Positions 16,861 to 24,888 are shown, counted from the stretch's first letter. The stretch is DNA of 43,758 nt from Marinobacter xestospongiae (GCF_023156385.1 NZ_JAKZAK010000036.1:1-43758); one strand, 5' to 3'. Notes: a model not told the origin generated them from the sequence alone. Numbers and translations are program-made.

Positions 16861-18273
16861 ATGGTCGATTTCAGGCCGCTTTTGTTTCTTAACGCACTCG
16901 CCATCATGTTGCTGGTGACCGCCGGTTTCGCCTCCATCCGGGATCAACAACTGATGACGGAGTCGACACCGGTGCAGGCATCCACGGAACCGGCGACACA
17001 AACAGCTAGCACAGCACCGGACGCTCAGGCGCCAGACACGCAGGCCCCAGCTTCCGTCACCGGGGAAGACACCGCCAGCAACAACGTCACCACCGGAGCC
17101 CCCGGGCAAGCTCAGCAACCCTCGACACCAGAGCCCGCCCCCAGCACCGAGGCCGCAGCCATCGCGGAAGTCACAGCCTCGACGGTGAATCCGGAGCCAC
17201 AACCGGAGCTGACGGCGTCGCCGGACTTTGTAACCGCCGCCGAACTTGAGCCGACGCCAGAGACCCGCGCAGCCACCGCCTCGCCCGAACCCGAGCCGGA
17301 ACCTACCCCGGTCGCCATCTCGGAACCGCCCCCCCGCCCAACGACCGGGCACCTGACCCTGCGCTCGAACGTTCACGGCGATGCGGTTGCCATCAATGGC
17401 GAGTTCTACGGCGCCACCCGACTGGATCTGACCCTGGACCCCGGCGAGTACGACATTGAAATCAGTAAGGACGGCTACCAGCCCTGGTCCCGTCGTGTTG
17501 ACCTCGACGCCGGCGACCGCCTGACCCTGATCGGCAAACTGGAGAAGTACACCCGGGTGGAGTTCCGCGACGGCCAGTGGCAAGGCAACGTCCGCACCGG
17601 CGACGGCAGCTACCAGGATGCGTCCGGTCTGAGGTATGAGGGCCACTTTGTCGATGGTCTGTTCCATGGCAAGGGCACCGCCTGGTATCCCGATGGCAGC
17701 CGCTATGAAGGCGACTGGGCCCACGGCAAGCGTGAAGGTGAAGGCGAATACCGGGCCGCGGACGACAGCCGCTACACCGGCCAGTTCGCCAATGACCGTT
17801 TCCAGGGCCAGGGCACTCTGCACCGGGCCAACGGTGACATCCTGACCGGGCAATGGCAGGACAACCGTCTCAACGGCCATGGCTCCCTGACAACCGCGGA
17901 CGGCATGCTGTATGTCGGCGGCTTCAAGAACGACCAGTTTCACGGTGAAGGCACCCTGACCTACCCGGATGGCCGCCACTACGAGGGCGGCTTTTCAAAC
18001 GGCGACTTCCACGGCAGTGGTGACGAGGTCTTTGCCAATGGCAAGAAGTACCAGGGACAATACATTGACGGCAAGTTCCACGGTGAAGGGCTGCTGCTGA
18101 ACCCCAATGGCAGCTCGATCGAAGCAACCTTCCGCCATGGCGAGCCCTACGGCAAGGTCACCCTGACCACCTCCGCCGGCGAGGTCTTCACCGCCCGCAC
18201 TTCAGAGCCGGGGGTGTGCTACCGGGAGAAAAGCTATCGGGCCACCCAGTGCCCGGAACTTGAAGGCTGGTAA
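16861..18273 (+). CDS. Membrane-anchored PEGA-domain protein with seven MORN repeats
   Basis: The 470-aa protein has an N-terminal membrane helix (about 6-24), then a 130-residue linker rich in Pro, Glu, Ala and Thr. A PEGA domain (about 161-228, including DPGEYDIEISKDGYQPWSRRVDL) is followed by seven MORN repeats of about 23 residues (about 257-418), such as YEGDWAHGKREGEGEY. Two cysteines near the C-terminus (C453, C464) may form a disulfide, since the domain is predicted periplasmic. MORN and PEGA modules are usually scaffolding or surface-binding units; no enzymatic site is seen. ATG 16861 is preceded by AGGAG and GAGG. An upstream in-frame TTG at 16741 would run through the leader hairpin and lacks support. 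Confidence 0.88.
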   Translation: MVDFRPLLFLNALAIMLLVTAGFASIRDQQLMTESTPVQASTEPATQTASTAPDAQAPDTQAPASVTGEDTASNNVTTGAPGQAQQPSTPEPAPSTEAAAIAEVTASTVNPEPQPELTASPDFVTAAELEPTPETRAATASPEPEPEPTPVAISEPPPRPTTGHLTLRSNVHGDAVAINGEFYGATRLDLTLDPGEYDIEISKDGYQPWSRRVDLDAGDRLTLIGKLEKYTRVEFRDGQWQGNVRTGDGSYQDASGLRYEGHFVDGLFHGKGTAWYPDGSRYEGDWAHGKREGEGEYRAADDSRYTGQFANDRFQGQGTLHRANGDILTGQWQDNRLNGHGSLTTADGMLYVGGFKNDQFHGEGTLTYPDGRHYEGGFSNGDFHGSGDEVFANGKKYQGQYIDGKFHGEGLLLNPNGSSIEATFRHGEPYGKVTLTTSAGEVFTARTSEPGVCYREKSYRATQCPELEGW

Positions 18274-18364
18274 AATCAATAACAGGCAGGGAGGCCAGGT
18301 CCGCAAGGAGCGCATGGATACACCTGCACTAATGACGAATGCTGTAACAGGTTGAGGTTTAAAC

Positions 18365-19471
18365 ATGGCGATCAAGAATGCACTTCTGGTGGACGATTCC
18401 AAGGTCGCGCGCTTTGCGCTCAGTAAATTGCTGGAAAGCCGCGAAATGAAGGTCAACATGGCGGGGTCGGCCGAGGAAGCCCTGGACTACCTCAATCACA
18501 GTGAGCGCCCGGATGTGATCTTTATGGATCACCTGATGCCGGGCATGAACGGCGTCGAAGCCATTAAGGCCATCAAGGGCAACCCGGACACCGCGGGTAT
18601 CCCGATTATCATGTGCACGTCCAAGAAATCCCAGTCGTTCATGGATGAGGCCCGTAATTTCGGGGTCTACAACATCCTCACCAAACCGCCCCAGGACGAC
18701 GGCCTGGCGCTGGTGCTTGATCAACTGGACAGCGACGTTACCGCAGGCACGTTGCCCGAGCCGCCCCAGCCCACGCCAGAAGAGCCAGCACTGGACGAAG
18801 CGGCAGCCGAGGACAGCATTGAACTGCCGCAAGACGCCACTGTTGAACTGGCTCCGAAATCCGACACCACCGTCAACGGTCACGACTCCGAAGCCCAAGT
18901 GGTGCCGCTGACCAGCGAATTGATCGAACAGATCGCTCGCTCGGCGGTCAAGACCCACATCAACAACCGGCTGCATGAGCTGCTGAGCTCACTGTTCGAC
19001 GAACAGTTTGATCACCTCAAACGGGCCCTGGACGAGGCCGACAAACGCCAGCAGGCAGCCCTGAACGAACGCCTCGACGCCCTTTCCCAGCGCGTTGAGG
19101 ACCAGACCCGTAACCTGCGCGACGAGGTGGCAGCCGAGGTCAACCTCAACCTGGGCCGGGAACTCTCGGAGCTCAAGAAGGAACTGGCCAGCAGTGGCGG
19201 CTTCACCGGCGAGCACATGGCCGAGCTTAAGGACCACATCACCAGCGTCCAGACCATCGACACGGAGTTCTGGCAGACGCTGCAATCCGAAGCGATCCAG
19301 CAGGCCCATGAAATCTCACGGGAAACCGCAGAGGACATCGCCCAGCGCACCATTGACCTCTACGTCTCCCAACAGCGGGCGGCCAGCTCCAAGATCTACA
19401 CCGTCGGGCTGGCGGTCAGCCTGAGCGTTTTTGCCCTGGGTATCGCCTGGCTGACCAACCTGATCGGCTGA
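18365..19471 (+). CDS. Receiver-domain protein with C-terminal membrane anchor
   Basis: The 368-aa protein begins with a CheY-like receiver domain (1-120) with acidic pair D10/D11, phosphoacceptor D55 (VIFMDHLMPG), T85 and K107 all intact. A Pro/Glu/Ala-rich linker leads to a long charged helical region (about 180-335), likely a coiled coil, and a single C-terminal hydrophobic helix (last about 25 residues) that should tail-anchor it to the inner membrane. There is no DNA-binding or enzymatic output domain, so output is probably by protein contact. It follows the PEGA-MORN gene by 91 bp on the same strand; GAGG precedes the ATG. The cognate kinase is not in the window next to it. Confidence 0.88.
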   Translation: MAIKNALLVDDSKVARFALSKLLESREMKVNMAGSAEEALDYLNHSERPDVIFMDHLMPGMNGVEAIKAIKGNPDTAGIPIIMCTSKKSQSFMDEARNFGVYNILTKPPQDDGLALVLDQLDSDVTAGTLPEPPQPTPEEPALDEAAAEDSIELPQDATVELAPKSDTTVNGHDSEAQVVPLTSELIEQIARSAVKTHINNRLHELLSSLFDEQFDHLKRALDEADKRQQAALNERLDALSQRVEDQTRNLRDEVAAEVNLNLGRELSELKKELASSGGFTGEHMAELKDHITSVQTIDTEFWQTLQSEAIQQAHEISRETAEDIAQRTIDLYVSQQRAASSKIYTVGLAVSLSVFALGIAWLTNLIG

Positions 19472-19491
19472 CAAACCACCAGCCTGGGAGC

Positions 19492-19517
19492 GCCAGTGTC
19501 CCGTCCGGGGCACTGGC
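19492..19517 (+). repeat. 11-bp hairpin after the receiver gene
   Basis: GCCAGTGTCCC pairs with GGGGCACTGGC (one G-T wobble) around a GTCC loop, 21 bp after the stop. There is no U tract, so it may be a weak or Rho-assisted terminator or an mRNA 3'-stabilising hairpin. A good -10-like TAGAAT for the next gene lies at about 19554. Confidence 0.4.
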
Positions 19518-19600
19518 AGGCCATCGGGGGCGCGACGTCGTGGGGATTTTTGCTAGAATTCGCAGGTCTCTCACGTACACCCCTCGATCGGACCCTGCTG

Positions 19601-20452
19601 ATGAACCATCTTTTTGTAGACAACCTGACCGTTATCGATTTTGCGTATCTGGACCCGGTCCGGGGCCTGGTGGGCGAAAGCTGGATTGCGGATGTGGTGC
19701 TTGGCGGTGAGCTTGACGATCAGGGCATGCTGTTCGACTTCAGCAACGTCAAACGCACCATTAAACGGGTTATCGACGAGCGGGTAGATCACCGCCTGGT
19801 GGTTCCCCGGGACCATCCCGGCCTGGTGCCGGATGCGGATGATCCCCACGCCTTCAACTGGCGCCTGGACGACGGCAGCCACATCTACCATCGGGGCCCG
19901 GATGAGTCCGTGGTCTGGCTTGCCGGCGAACGGGTGGTTCCCTCGGCTGTAGCCGCCCTGCTCCGCCAGGAGTTGCGCTCCGTGCTGCCCGTAAACGTTC
20001 AGGACATCGAGATCTCCCTGCGCGAGGAAGTCATCGAAGGCCCCTTCTACCATTACGTGCACGGCCTCAAGAAGCATGTCGGGAACTGCCAGCGCATCGC
20101 CCACGGCCACCGCTCCCCCATTCGCATTGACCGCAACGGCCATCGGGATTCAGCCCTGGAGAAAGCCTGGGCAGATCGCTGGCGGGATATTTACATCGGC
20201 TCGGAAGAGGACATCAGCGACCGCTACGTCGATAGCCAGGGCCAACGCTACGTGCGATTTGACTACGAGGCCAACCAGGGCGAGTTCAGCCTGGCGCTGC
20301 CGGAATCCCGACTCTACCTGCTGGATACCGACACCACCGTGGAATTCATCGCCGCTCACATCGCCGACCAGTGCAAGCAGGCCTATCCGGACGATCGGGT
20401 ACAGATCAAGGCCTATGAAGGGGTTGGCAAAGGCGCAATCGCGATACGATAG
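19601..20452 (+). CDS. Two-domain 6-pyruvoyltetrahydropterin synthase/QueD-like protein
   Basis: The 283-aa protein is about twice the length of QueD. The N-terminal half has the GMLFDFSNVKRTI block (42-54) and VDHRL (D63, H64) but lacks the His-Gly-His zinc motif. The C-terminal half has H151/H154, C163 and HGH (168-170), matching the zinc site and nucleophile cysteine, plus an acidic block at E273 before GVGKGA, but lacks the DF and DH motifs. The family converts dihydroneopterin triphosphate to 6-carboxy- or 6-pyruvoyl-tetrahydropterin for queuosine or pterin synthesis. ATG 19601 agrees with the family start; an upstream open stretch adds 35 unrelated residues. A plus-strand function in pterin metabolism is likely, but the exact product is uncertain. 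Confidence 0.78.
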   Translation: MNHLFVDNLTVIDFAYLDPVRGLVGESWIADVVLGGELDDQGMLFDFSNVKRTIKRVIDERVDHRLVVPRDHPGLVPDADDPHAFNWRLDDGSHIYHRGPDESVVWLAGERVVPSAVAALLRQELRSVLPVNVQDIEISLREEVIEGPFYHYVHGLKKHVGNCQRIAHGHRSPIRIDRNGHRDSALEKAWADRWRDIYIGSEEDISDRYVDSQGQRYVRFDYEANQGEFSLALPESRLYLLDTDTTVEFIAAHIADQCKQAYPDDRVQIKAYEGVGKGAIAIR

Positions 20453-20531
20453 CCTTCGCTGCCCCCGAAAGTCGCCGAACATCGGAGCCGTCAAGTACGG
20501 CTCCGAATCGACAACCCTGAAAAACAGACAC

Positions 20532-20555
20532 AAAAAAACCGCCCGAAGGCGGTTT
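20532..20555 (-). terminator. Intrinsic terminator of tRNA unit 1
   Basis: AAACCGCC and GGCGGTTT form an 8-bp stem with a 4-nt loop. Read on the minus strand it is followed by a run of T (TTTTTTT including the stem end), as expected 40 bp after tRNA-Glu copy 1. Confidence 0.9.
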
Positions 20556-20594
20556 CTTTGCTGGCTCACCGATAGTGCTATCGGCTTGCCAAAT

Positions 20595-20670
20595 TGGCGT
20601 CCCCTAGGGGGTTCGAACCCCTGTTGCCGCCGTGAAAGGGCGGAGTCCTAGGCCACTAGACGAAGGGGAC
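20595..20670 (-). tRNA. tRNA-Glu (UUC), copy 1
   Basis: The 76-nt minus-strand gene folds into a cloverleaf: acceptor GTCCCCT with AGGGGAC, anticodon arm CCGCC-CTTTCAC-GGCGG with anticodon TTC, and the T-loop GTTCGAAC. The 3' CCA is encoded. It is identical to copy 2. Confidence 0.98.
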
Positions 20671-20678
20671 TAGTAAAA

Positions 20679-20754
20679 TGGTGGAGCCAAGCGGGATCGA
20701 ACCGCTGACCTCAACACTGCCAGTGTTGCGCTCTCCCAGCTGAGCTATGGCCCC
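20679..20754 (-). tRNA. tRNA-Ala (GGC), copy 1
   Basis: The 76-nt minus-strand gene has acceptor GGGGCCA with TGGCTCC, anticodon arm CAACA-CTGGCAG-TGTTG with anticodon GGC, the GGTTCGATCC T-arm, and an encoded CCA. It lies 8 nt upstream of tRNA-Glu copy 1, so the two are co-transcribed. Confidence 0.98.
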
Positions 20755-20768
20755 GAAGAAGGCTGCGT

Positions 20769-20797
20769 ATATTACTGAGCCGTCCTGGTTACGTCAA
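20769..20797 (-). promoter_or_regulatory. Sigma70 promoter of tRNA unit 1
   Basis: On the minus strand TTGACG (20797-20792), a 17-bp spacer and TAATAT (20774-20769) lie just upstream of tRNA-Ala. An A/T-rich stretch precedes the -35, as in UP elements of stable-RNA promoters. The sequence ACGCAGCC after the -10 is shared with unit 2. Confidence 0.85.
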
Positions 20798-20868
20798 TAC
20801 TCTTTTCAGAAATTTCCGGAAAACCGGTCACTCCCGATGGTCGCTCAAGCGCAACCTTTGCCTTCCCT

Positions 20869-20888
20869 CAAGCAGCCAAGGCTGCTTG
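20869..20888. repeat. Perfect 9-bp hairpin between the tRNA units
   Basis: CAAGCAGCC-AA-GGCTGCTTG is an almost complete palindrome next to the unit 2 terminator and may act as a second termination or processing structure. No gene was seen in 20798-20985. Confidence 0.55.
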
Positions 20889-20891
20889 AAA

Positions 20892-20917
20892 AAGAAAAAC
20901 CGCCCTCAGGCGGCTTT
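20892..20917 (-). terminator. Intrinsic terminator of tRNA unit 2
   Basis: The minus strand reads GCCGCC-TGAG-GGCGG followed by TTTTTCTTTTT. This gives each tRNA pair its own terminator. Confidence 0.88.
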
Positions 20918-20985
20918 TCCGCTGGCTGACCGACCGTCGTTGATCAATCGACTACGTGAATCGACGCACGATCGGTTTGCCTAAT

Positions 20986-21061
20986 TGGCGTCCCCTAGGG
21001 GGTTCGAACCCCTGTTGCCGCCGTGAAAGGGCGGAGTCCTAGGCCACTAGACGAAGGGGAC
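20986..21061 (-). tRNA. tRNA-Glu (UUC), copy 2
   Basis: This 76-nt gene is base-for-base identical to copy 1, including the encoded CCA, with anticodon TTC in the loop CTTTCAC. Confidence 0.98.
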
Positions 21062-21068
21062 TAGTAAT

Positions 21069-21144
21069 TGGTGGAGCCAAGCGGGATCGAACCGCTGACC
21101 TCAACACTGCCAGTGTTGCGCTCTCCCAGCTGAGCTATGGCCCC
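21069..21144 (-). tRNA. tRNA-Ala (GGC), copy 2
   Basis: This 76-nt gene is identical to copy 1, with anticodon GGC and an encoded CCA. It is separated from tRNA-Glu copy 2 by 7 nt. Confidence 0.98.
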
Positions 21145-21157
21145 TCAACGGCTGCGT

Positions 21158-21209
21158 ATATTAAGGATCGCCCCCTAAGCCGTCAAGCCGTTTTTTTCAC
21201 TTTTTTTAA
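21158..21209 (-). promoter_or_regulatory. Sigma70 promoter with UP-like A-tracts, tRNA unit 2
   Basis: On the minus strand TTGACG (21186-21181), a 17-bp spacer and TAATAT (21163-21158) precede tRNA-Ala copy 2. Two runs of seven A separated by GTG (21209-21191) lie directly upstream of the -35, matching an UP element for the RNA polymerase alpha subunit. Confidence 0.85.
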
Positions 21210-21217
21210 GGGTATGG

Positions 21218-21244
21218 GCTTTCGCTCAATCGTTGAGCAGAAGC
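21218..21244. repeat. Hairpin after gltX
   Basis: GCTCAA-TCG-TTGAGC, extended by GCTT/AAGC across a 2x2 internal loop, lies 16 bp after the gltX stop. There is no T tract on the minus strand, so read-through into the tRNA units is possible. Confidence 0.35.
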
Positions 21245-21259
21245 CACTCCCCGGGCGAC

Positions 21260-22735
21260 TCACAAAGCCGCGAATTCCTTCTCGACCCGCTTGGTTTCCT
21301 TCTTGGAGAAACCGCCCAACAGATTCAAGGCATGGCGCAACCTGGCCCGGGTCATGTCAGGCCCCAGCAGCGCCATGGAGTCCATCACCGACCAGGAATT
21401 CGGTGTACCGGCAATGGCCACAAAGATCGGGAACATGAAGTCCCCCATTTTCAGATCCATCGCCTTGGCCAGCCCCTTAATGTCCGCGAAGATGGTCTCT
21501 TTGCTCCAATGGCGCTGGGCCTCCAGCTTCCACAGCGCGAACTGCAGCACCCGCTTCACCTGACCCTCTTCCAGCTTGTTGTGAGCGAACTGCTCAGGCG
21601 CCAGATCCAGCATGCCGGAGAACATGAAGGCAGCCATCGGTGCGACATCGCTGAACACCTCTGTACGGCCCTTCACATGCGGGAGCAAGTCACGCAAGGC
21701 GTCTTCACGAAACCACCAGTCCTTCAGCCGGGCAACGAATTCGTCGTCGGAAACGTCGTCCCGCAGCCATTGCCCGTTCAGCCAGCGAAGCTTCTCCACG
21801 TCGAAGATCGGGCCACCCAGGGACACCCGCTGAATATCGAAGTGCTCGATCATCTCCGCCACCGAGAATTTCTCGCGCTCATCCGGCATCGACCAGCCCA
21901 TGCGGCCGAGATAGTTGATGACCGCTTCCGGCAGGAAACCCATGCGCTCGTAGAAGTTGATGCTGGTGGGGTTCTTCCGCTTTGACAGCTTACTCTTGTC
22001 GGGGTTGCGCAGTAGCGGCAGGTGGCAGAGCTCCGGCATATCCCAGCCGAAGTACGCGTAGAGCAGCTTGTGCTTGGGCGCCGAGTTGATCCACTCCTCG
22101 CCTCGCAGTACGTGGGTAATGCCCATCGCATGGTCATCCACCACATTGGCCAAGTGGTAGGTGGGCATACCGTCGGACTTCAGCAGAATCTGGCAATCCA
22201 CCTGGGCCCAGTCAATCTCGATCTGGCCACGGAGCATATCCTGGATCACGCAGGTGCCCTCATCCGGAACCTTCATTCGGATAACATGGGGTTCACCCGC
22301 CGCCAGGCGACGCTGGACCTCTTCGGCCGGCAACTCCAGATCCCCCTTGATGCCGGGATTCAGGCCTTGGGCCTTACGCTCCTCACGGATCTGGTCGAGC
22401 TCTTCCGGCGTGCGGAAGCAGTAAAATGCGTGGCCTTTATCAACCAGATCATGCGCGTACTGGGCGTAGGAATCCTTGCGCTCGGACTGGCGATAGGGAC
22501 CGTGGGGGCCGCCTACGTCCGGGCCCTCATCCCAATCCAGCCCCAGCCAGCGCAGGGCGCGGAGGATGTCCTGCTCGGATTCGTCGGTACTGCGGGTCTG
22601 GTCCGTGTCTTCGATGCGCAGGATGAACTGGCCGCCGTGCTGGCGGGCAAAACAAAGGTTGAACAGCGCCACATAGGCAGTGCCAACATGGGGGTCCCCG
22701 GTCGGAGACGGCGCAATACGGGTACGAACGGTCAT
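21260..22735 (-). CDS. gltX: Glutamyl-tRNA synthetase
   Basis: The 491-aa class I synthetase charges tRNA-Glu, two copies of which lie downstream on the same strand. The N-terminal APSPTGDPHVGTAY block contains the HIGH-type motif (here HVGT), and KLSKRKNPTSI carries the KMSKS-type loop. Length matches the Pseudomonas-type enzyme (about 490). I choose ATG 22735 (MTVRTRIAPSPTG), with AGGA about 9 nt upstream; an ATG 8 codons earlier is possible but adds residues not usual in the family. It is divergent from znuA. Confidence 0.96.
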   Translation of the reverse strand: MTVRTRIAPSPTGDPHVGTAYVALFNLCFARQHGGQFILRIEDTDQTRSTDESEQDILRALRWLGLDWDEGPDVGGPHGPYRQSERKDSYAQYAHDLVDKGHAFYCFRTPEELDQIREERKAQGLNPGIKGDLELPAEEVQRRLAAGEPHVIRMKVPDEGTCVIQDMLRGQIEIDWAQVDCQILLKSDGMPTYHLANVVDDHAMGITHVLRGEEWINSAPKHKLLYAYFGWDMPELCHLPLLRNPDKSKLSKRKNPTSINFYERMGFLPEAVINYLGRMGWSMPDEREKFSVAEMIEHFDIQRVSLGGPIFDVEKLRWLNGQWLRDDVSDDEFVARLKDWWFREDALRDLLPHVKGRTEVFSDVAPMAAFMFSGMLDLAPEQFAHNKLEEGQVKRVLQFALWKLEAQRHWSKETIFADIKGLAKAMDLKMGDFMFPIFVAIAGTPNSWSVMDSMALLGPDMTRARLRHALNLLGGFSKKETKRVEKEFAAL

Positions 22736-22918
22736 GGGTGCATCCTGTCTGTCGACCAATCCTTACGCACAACCGGGCCTGGATGCCGGCACCAGCCCCC
22801 GAAAGGTGCTGACGCCACAAGCCGGCGGTGAATTGGCCGGTAAGTTGAAAAGCCCGCATTATACCGGCCCATCAACGATTTCGCATAAGCGGATACCGGC
22901 CACTTCTACGGCTGCGCT

Positions 22919-22940
22919 AAATGTAATATTATAACGTACC
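22919..22940. promoter_or_regulatory. Zur-box-like operator upstream of znuA
   Basis: AAATGTAATATTATAACGTACC closely follows the proteobacterial Zur consensus (AAATGTTATANTATAACATT as recalled), with most of both half-sites conserved. It ends 37 bp before the znuA start, where zinc-loaded Zur would repress transcription. Confidence 0.75.
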
Positions 22941-22977
22941 ACATACACACGACATGCCGGACAGGTAAACACATCAA

Positions 22978-23985
22978 ATGCTGCGCGCTCTCAAAGCCCT
23001 CACCTTGGGCGTCCTTGCCCTGACCTCCACGGCCATCCAGGCCGACACCGATCACCACATCGTGACCTCCATAAAACCACTGGGACTGTTAGTGCGGGCC
23101 ATTGCTCCAGACAGCGTCAACGTAACCGCGCTCGTTCCCGCCGGTGCCAGCCCCCACACCTACCAGATGCGCCCATCGCAGCGGCGGGCACTGGAAGAAG
23201 CCGACCTGGTGGTATGGGTGGGCCCGGATATGGAAACCTTCCTCATACGAATGCTGTCTGGTGAAGATTTCGAAAACCGCACCCTAACACTGATGGCAGG
23301 CAGTGAGCCGGTCGAGCACGGCCATGACCATGCCAGCCACGATGATCACGATCATCACGACGACCACGCCCCTGACCACGAACCCTCGCATCACGAGCAT
23401 GGCGAGGATCATGCAGAACATGAAAACCATGGTGGTCATGGCGGACACGATCTTCACGATCACAGCCATGGCGAAGATCCCCATATCTGGCTGGACCCGC
23501 AACTCGGCCTCGCCATGGCGGAACAACTGAGAGATCGACTGGCGACCCTGCCGGGTATCGACCGCGACCAACTGGATCGCAACCTGGCCCGCTTCCGAAT
23601 CGCACTGACCGGCGCGGAACGGCGTATTCAGCAGCAACTCGTCCCGGCCCGGGAGATCAGCCTGTTCACCTATCACGATGCGTTCCGCCGCTTTGCGGAA
23701 CACTACAATCTGGCCATTGCCGGTATCCTGACCCTCAACCCGGAACGCTCGCCCGGGGCCCGTCACATTGCCGACGTCCAGGAACGGCTGAGAGCCAGCA
23801 CACAGCCTTGCCTGCTGACCGAGCCCCAGTTCAACCAGCAGTGGTGGCGCAGCATTACCGAGGGCATGGACCTGCGCTTCAGCACCTGGGACCCGCTGGC
23901 CTCGGAGATTCCTGACACGGCGGATGGCTACATCCAGTTCCAGCAGTCGATGGCGGACGCGGTACTGGCCTGCCTACCAGAGTAA
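22978..23985 (+). CDS. znuA: Zinc ABC transporter substrate-binding protein ZnuA
   Basis: This 335-aa periplasmic protein has a signal peptide (cleavage probably after QA near residue 22). Zinc-ligand candidates H60 (ASPHTYQMRPS), H169 (DPHIWLDP) and H233 (TYHDAF) are in the family positions. A flexible loop at 114-164 is extremely rich in His, Asp and Glu, as in ZnuA proteins that scavenge zinc. A Zur-like box precedes it. The membrane and ATPase partners znuB and znuC are not adjacent: the next gene is convergent and overlaps its last 12 bases. The partners must be encoded elsewhere. Confidence 0.93.
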   Translation: MLRALKALTLGVLALTSTAIQADTDHHIVTSIKPLGLLVRAIAPDSVNVTALVPAGASPHTYQMRPSQRRALEEADLVVWVGPDMETFLIRMLSGEDFENRTLTLMAGSEPVEHGHDHASHDDHDHHDDHAPDHEPSHHEHGEDHAEHENHGGHGGHDLHDHSHGEDPHIWLDPQLGLAMAEQLRDRLATLPGIDRDQLDRNLARFRIALTGAERRIQQQLVPAREISLFTYHDAFRRFAEHYNLAIAGILTLNPERSPGARHIADVQERLRASTQPCLLTEPQFNQQWWRSITEGMDLRFSTWDPLASEIPDTADGYIQFQQSMADAVLACLPE

Positions 23986-24888
23986 GGCCAGCACCACCGG
24001 AATGGTGACCATGGCCAGCAGGGTCTGGCCACTGATGATCCCCGCCATCAGCGGGGCATCCCCGCCAAGCTGGCGGGCCAGGATGTAAGCGGAGGTGGCG
24101 GTGGGCAAGGCGGTCAGCAGGATGGCGACCTGAGCCAGGGTACCCTGAATACCCAGAGCCCAGAGAATGGCGGCGGTCATTAACGGAAATCCCGCCAGCT
24201 TGGCGACCGACGACAGCAGGAACGGGCCGGACGCTCCTCTCAGAGCCTTGAGCTGTAGCCCCGCCCCCACCGTCATCAGCCCCAGCGGCAATGCCATGTC
24301 ACTCATCGGCTTGAGCACGCCGGCCAGCACCGGGTGGAAGCCAACCTGAAAGTAGCTCCACAGCACCCCCAACACCGAGCCGATGATCAGCGGGTTGGTG
24401 CCAATGGCCTTTAGAACAGGCATCAATCGCATCGGCCCCTGGCTGGCGACCAGGGAAAACATCAGAATACACAGCAGGTTAATCAGCGGGACTTTGATGG
24501 CAACCACGATCGCCATCAACGACAAGCCTTCGTCCCCCAACAGCATACCGGCAGACGCCAGGGCGACGTAGGAGTTGAACCTCAGGCCTCCCTGAAACAC
24601 CGATGAATACACCGGCCCGGGCCAGGCGAACAGCCACTGCAGAAGCAACAACAGGGTCACCATGGCGGCAAGCATCGCCACCACCAGAATCGCAATCTCG
24701 CCATAGGCGGAGGGTTCGATCCGCGCCTGCCCCAGCTTGAACACCAGCATCGCCGGAAACAGAGCGTAATAGGTAAAGCGCTCAGCGTGATACCAGAAAT
24801 CGGCCCCGGGGAAGTTCCAGCGACGAAACAGATAGCCCAGGACAATCAGGGTAAAGACGGGAACAAGGGCTTGCACCAACACCGGCAT
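23974..24888 (-). CDS. AEC (auxin efflux carrier) family transporter
   Basis: The 304-aa inner-membrane protein has about ten hydrophobic segments and the family blocks GYLFRRW, FNSYVALA, NPLIIGSVLG and PLGLMTVGAGL, plus the C-terminal LPTATSAYILARQLGGD segment. Bacterial members such as MdcF or YfdV export organic acids such as malonate; the substrate here is unknown. ATG 24888 is preceded by AGGAG with 7-nt spacing; a TTG two codons upstream is less likely. Its 3' end overlaps that of znuA by 12 bases in convergent orientation. Confidence 0.92.
   Translation of the reverse strand: MPVLVQALVPVFTLIVLGYLFRRWNFPGADFWYHAERFTYYALFPAMLVFKLGQARIEPSAYGEIAILVVAMLAAMVTLLLLLQWLFAWPGPVYSSVFQGGLRFNSYVALASAGMLLGDEGLSLMAIVVAIKVPLINLLCILMFSLVASQGPMRLMPVLKAIGTNPLIIGSVLGVLWSYFQVGFHPVLAGVLKPMSDMALPLGLMTVGAGLQLKALRGASGPFLLSSVAKLAGFPLMTAAILWALGIQGTLAQVAILLTALPTATSAYILARQLGGDAPLMAGIISGQTLLAMVTIPVVLALLW

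Noticed and set aside
16843..17979. A 378-codon minus-strand frame opposite the MORN gene with Gly/Val-rich repeats
   Set aside because: The repeats simply mirror the MORN repeat DNA on the other strand.
17900..18160. Near-periodic 69-bp repeats that might be mistaken for a CRISPR array or minisatellite
   Set aside because: They encode the 23-residue MORN repeats in frame, and the spacing and degeneracy fit protein repeats.
19496..19600. Upstream extension of the QueD-like frame by 35 codons
   Set aside because: It runs through the hairpin and probable promoter, and family members begin near the ATG at 19601.
23243..23766. Minus-strand frames with Met/Val/Ile-rich stretches opposite the znuA His-rich loop
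   Set aside because: They are the antisense reading of His/Asp/Glu codons and carry no independent evidence.
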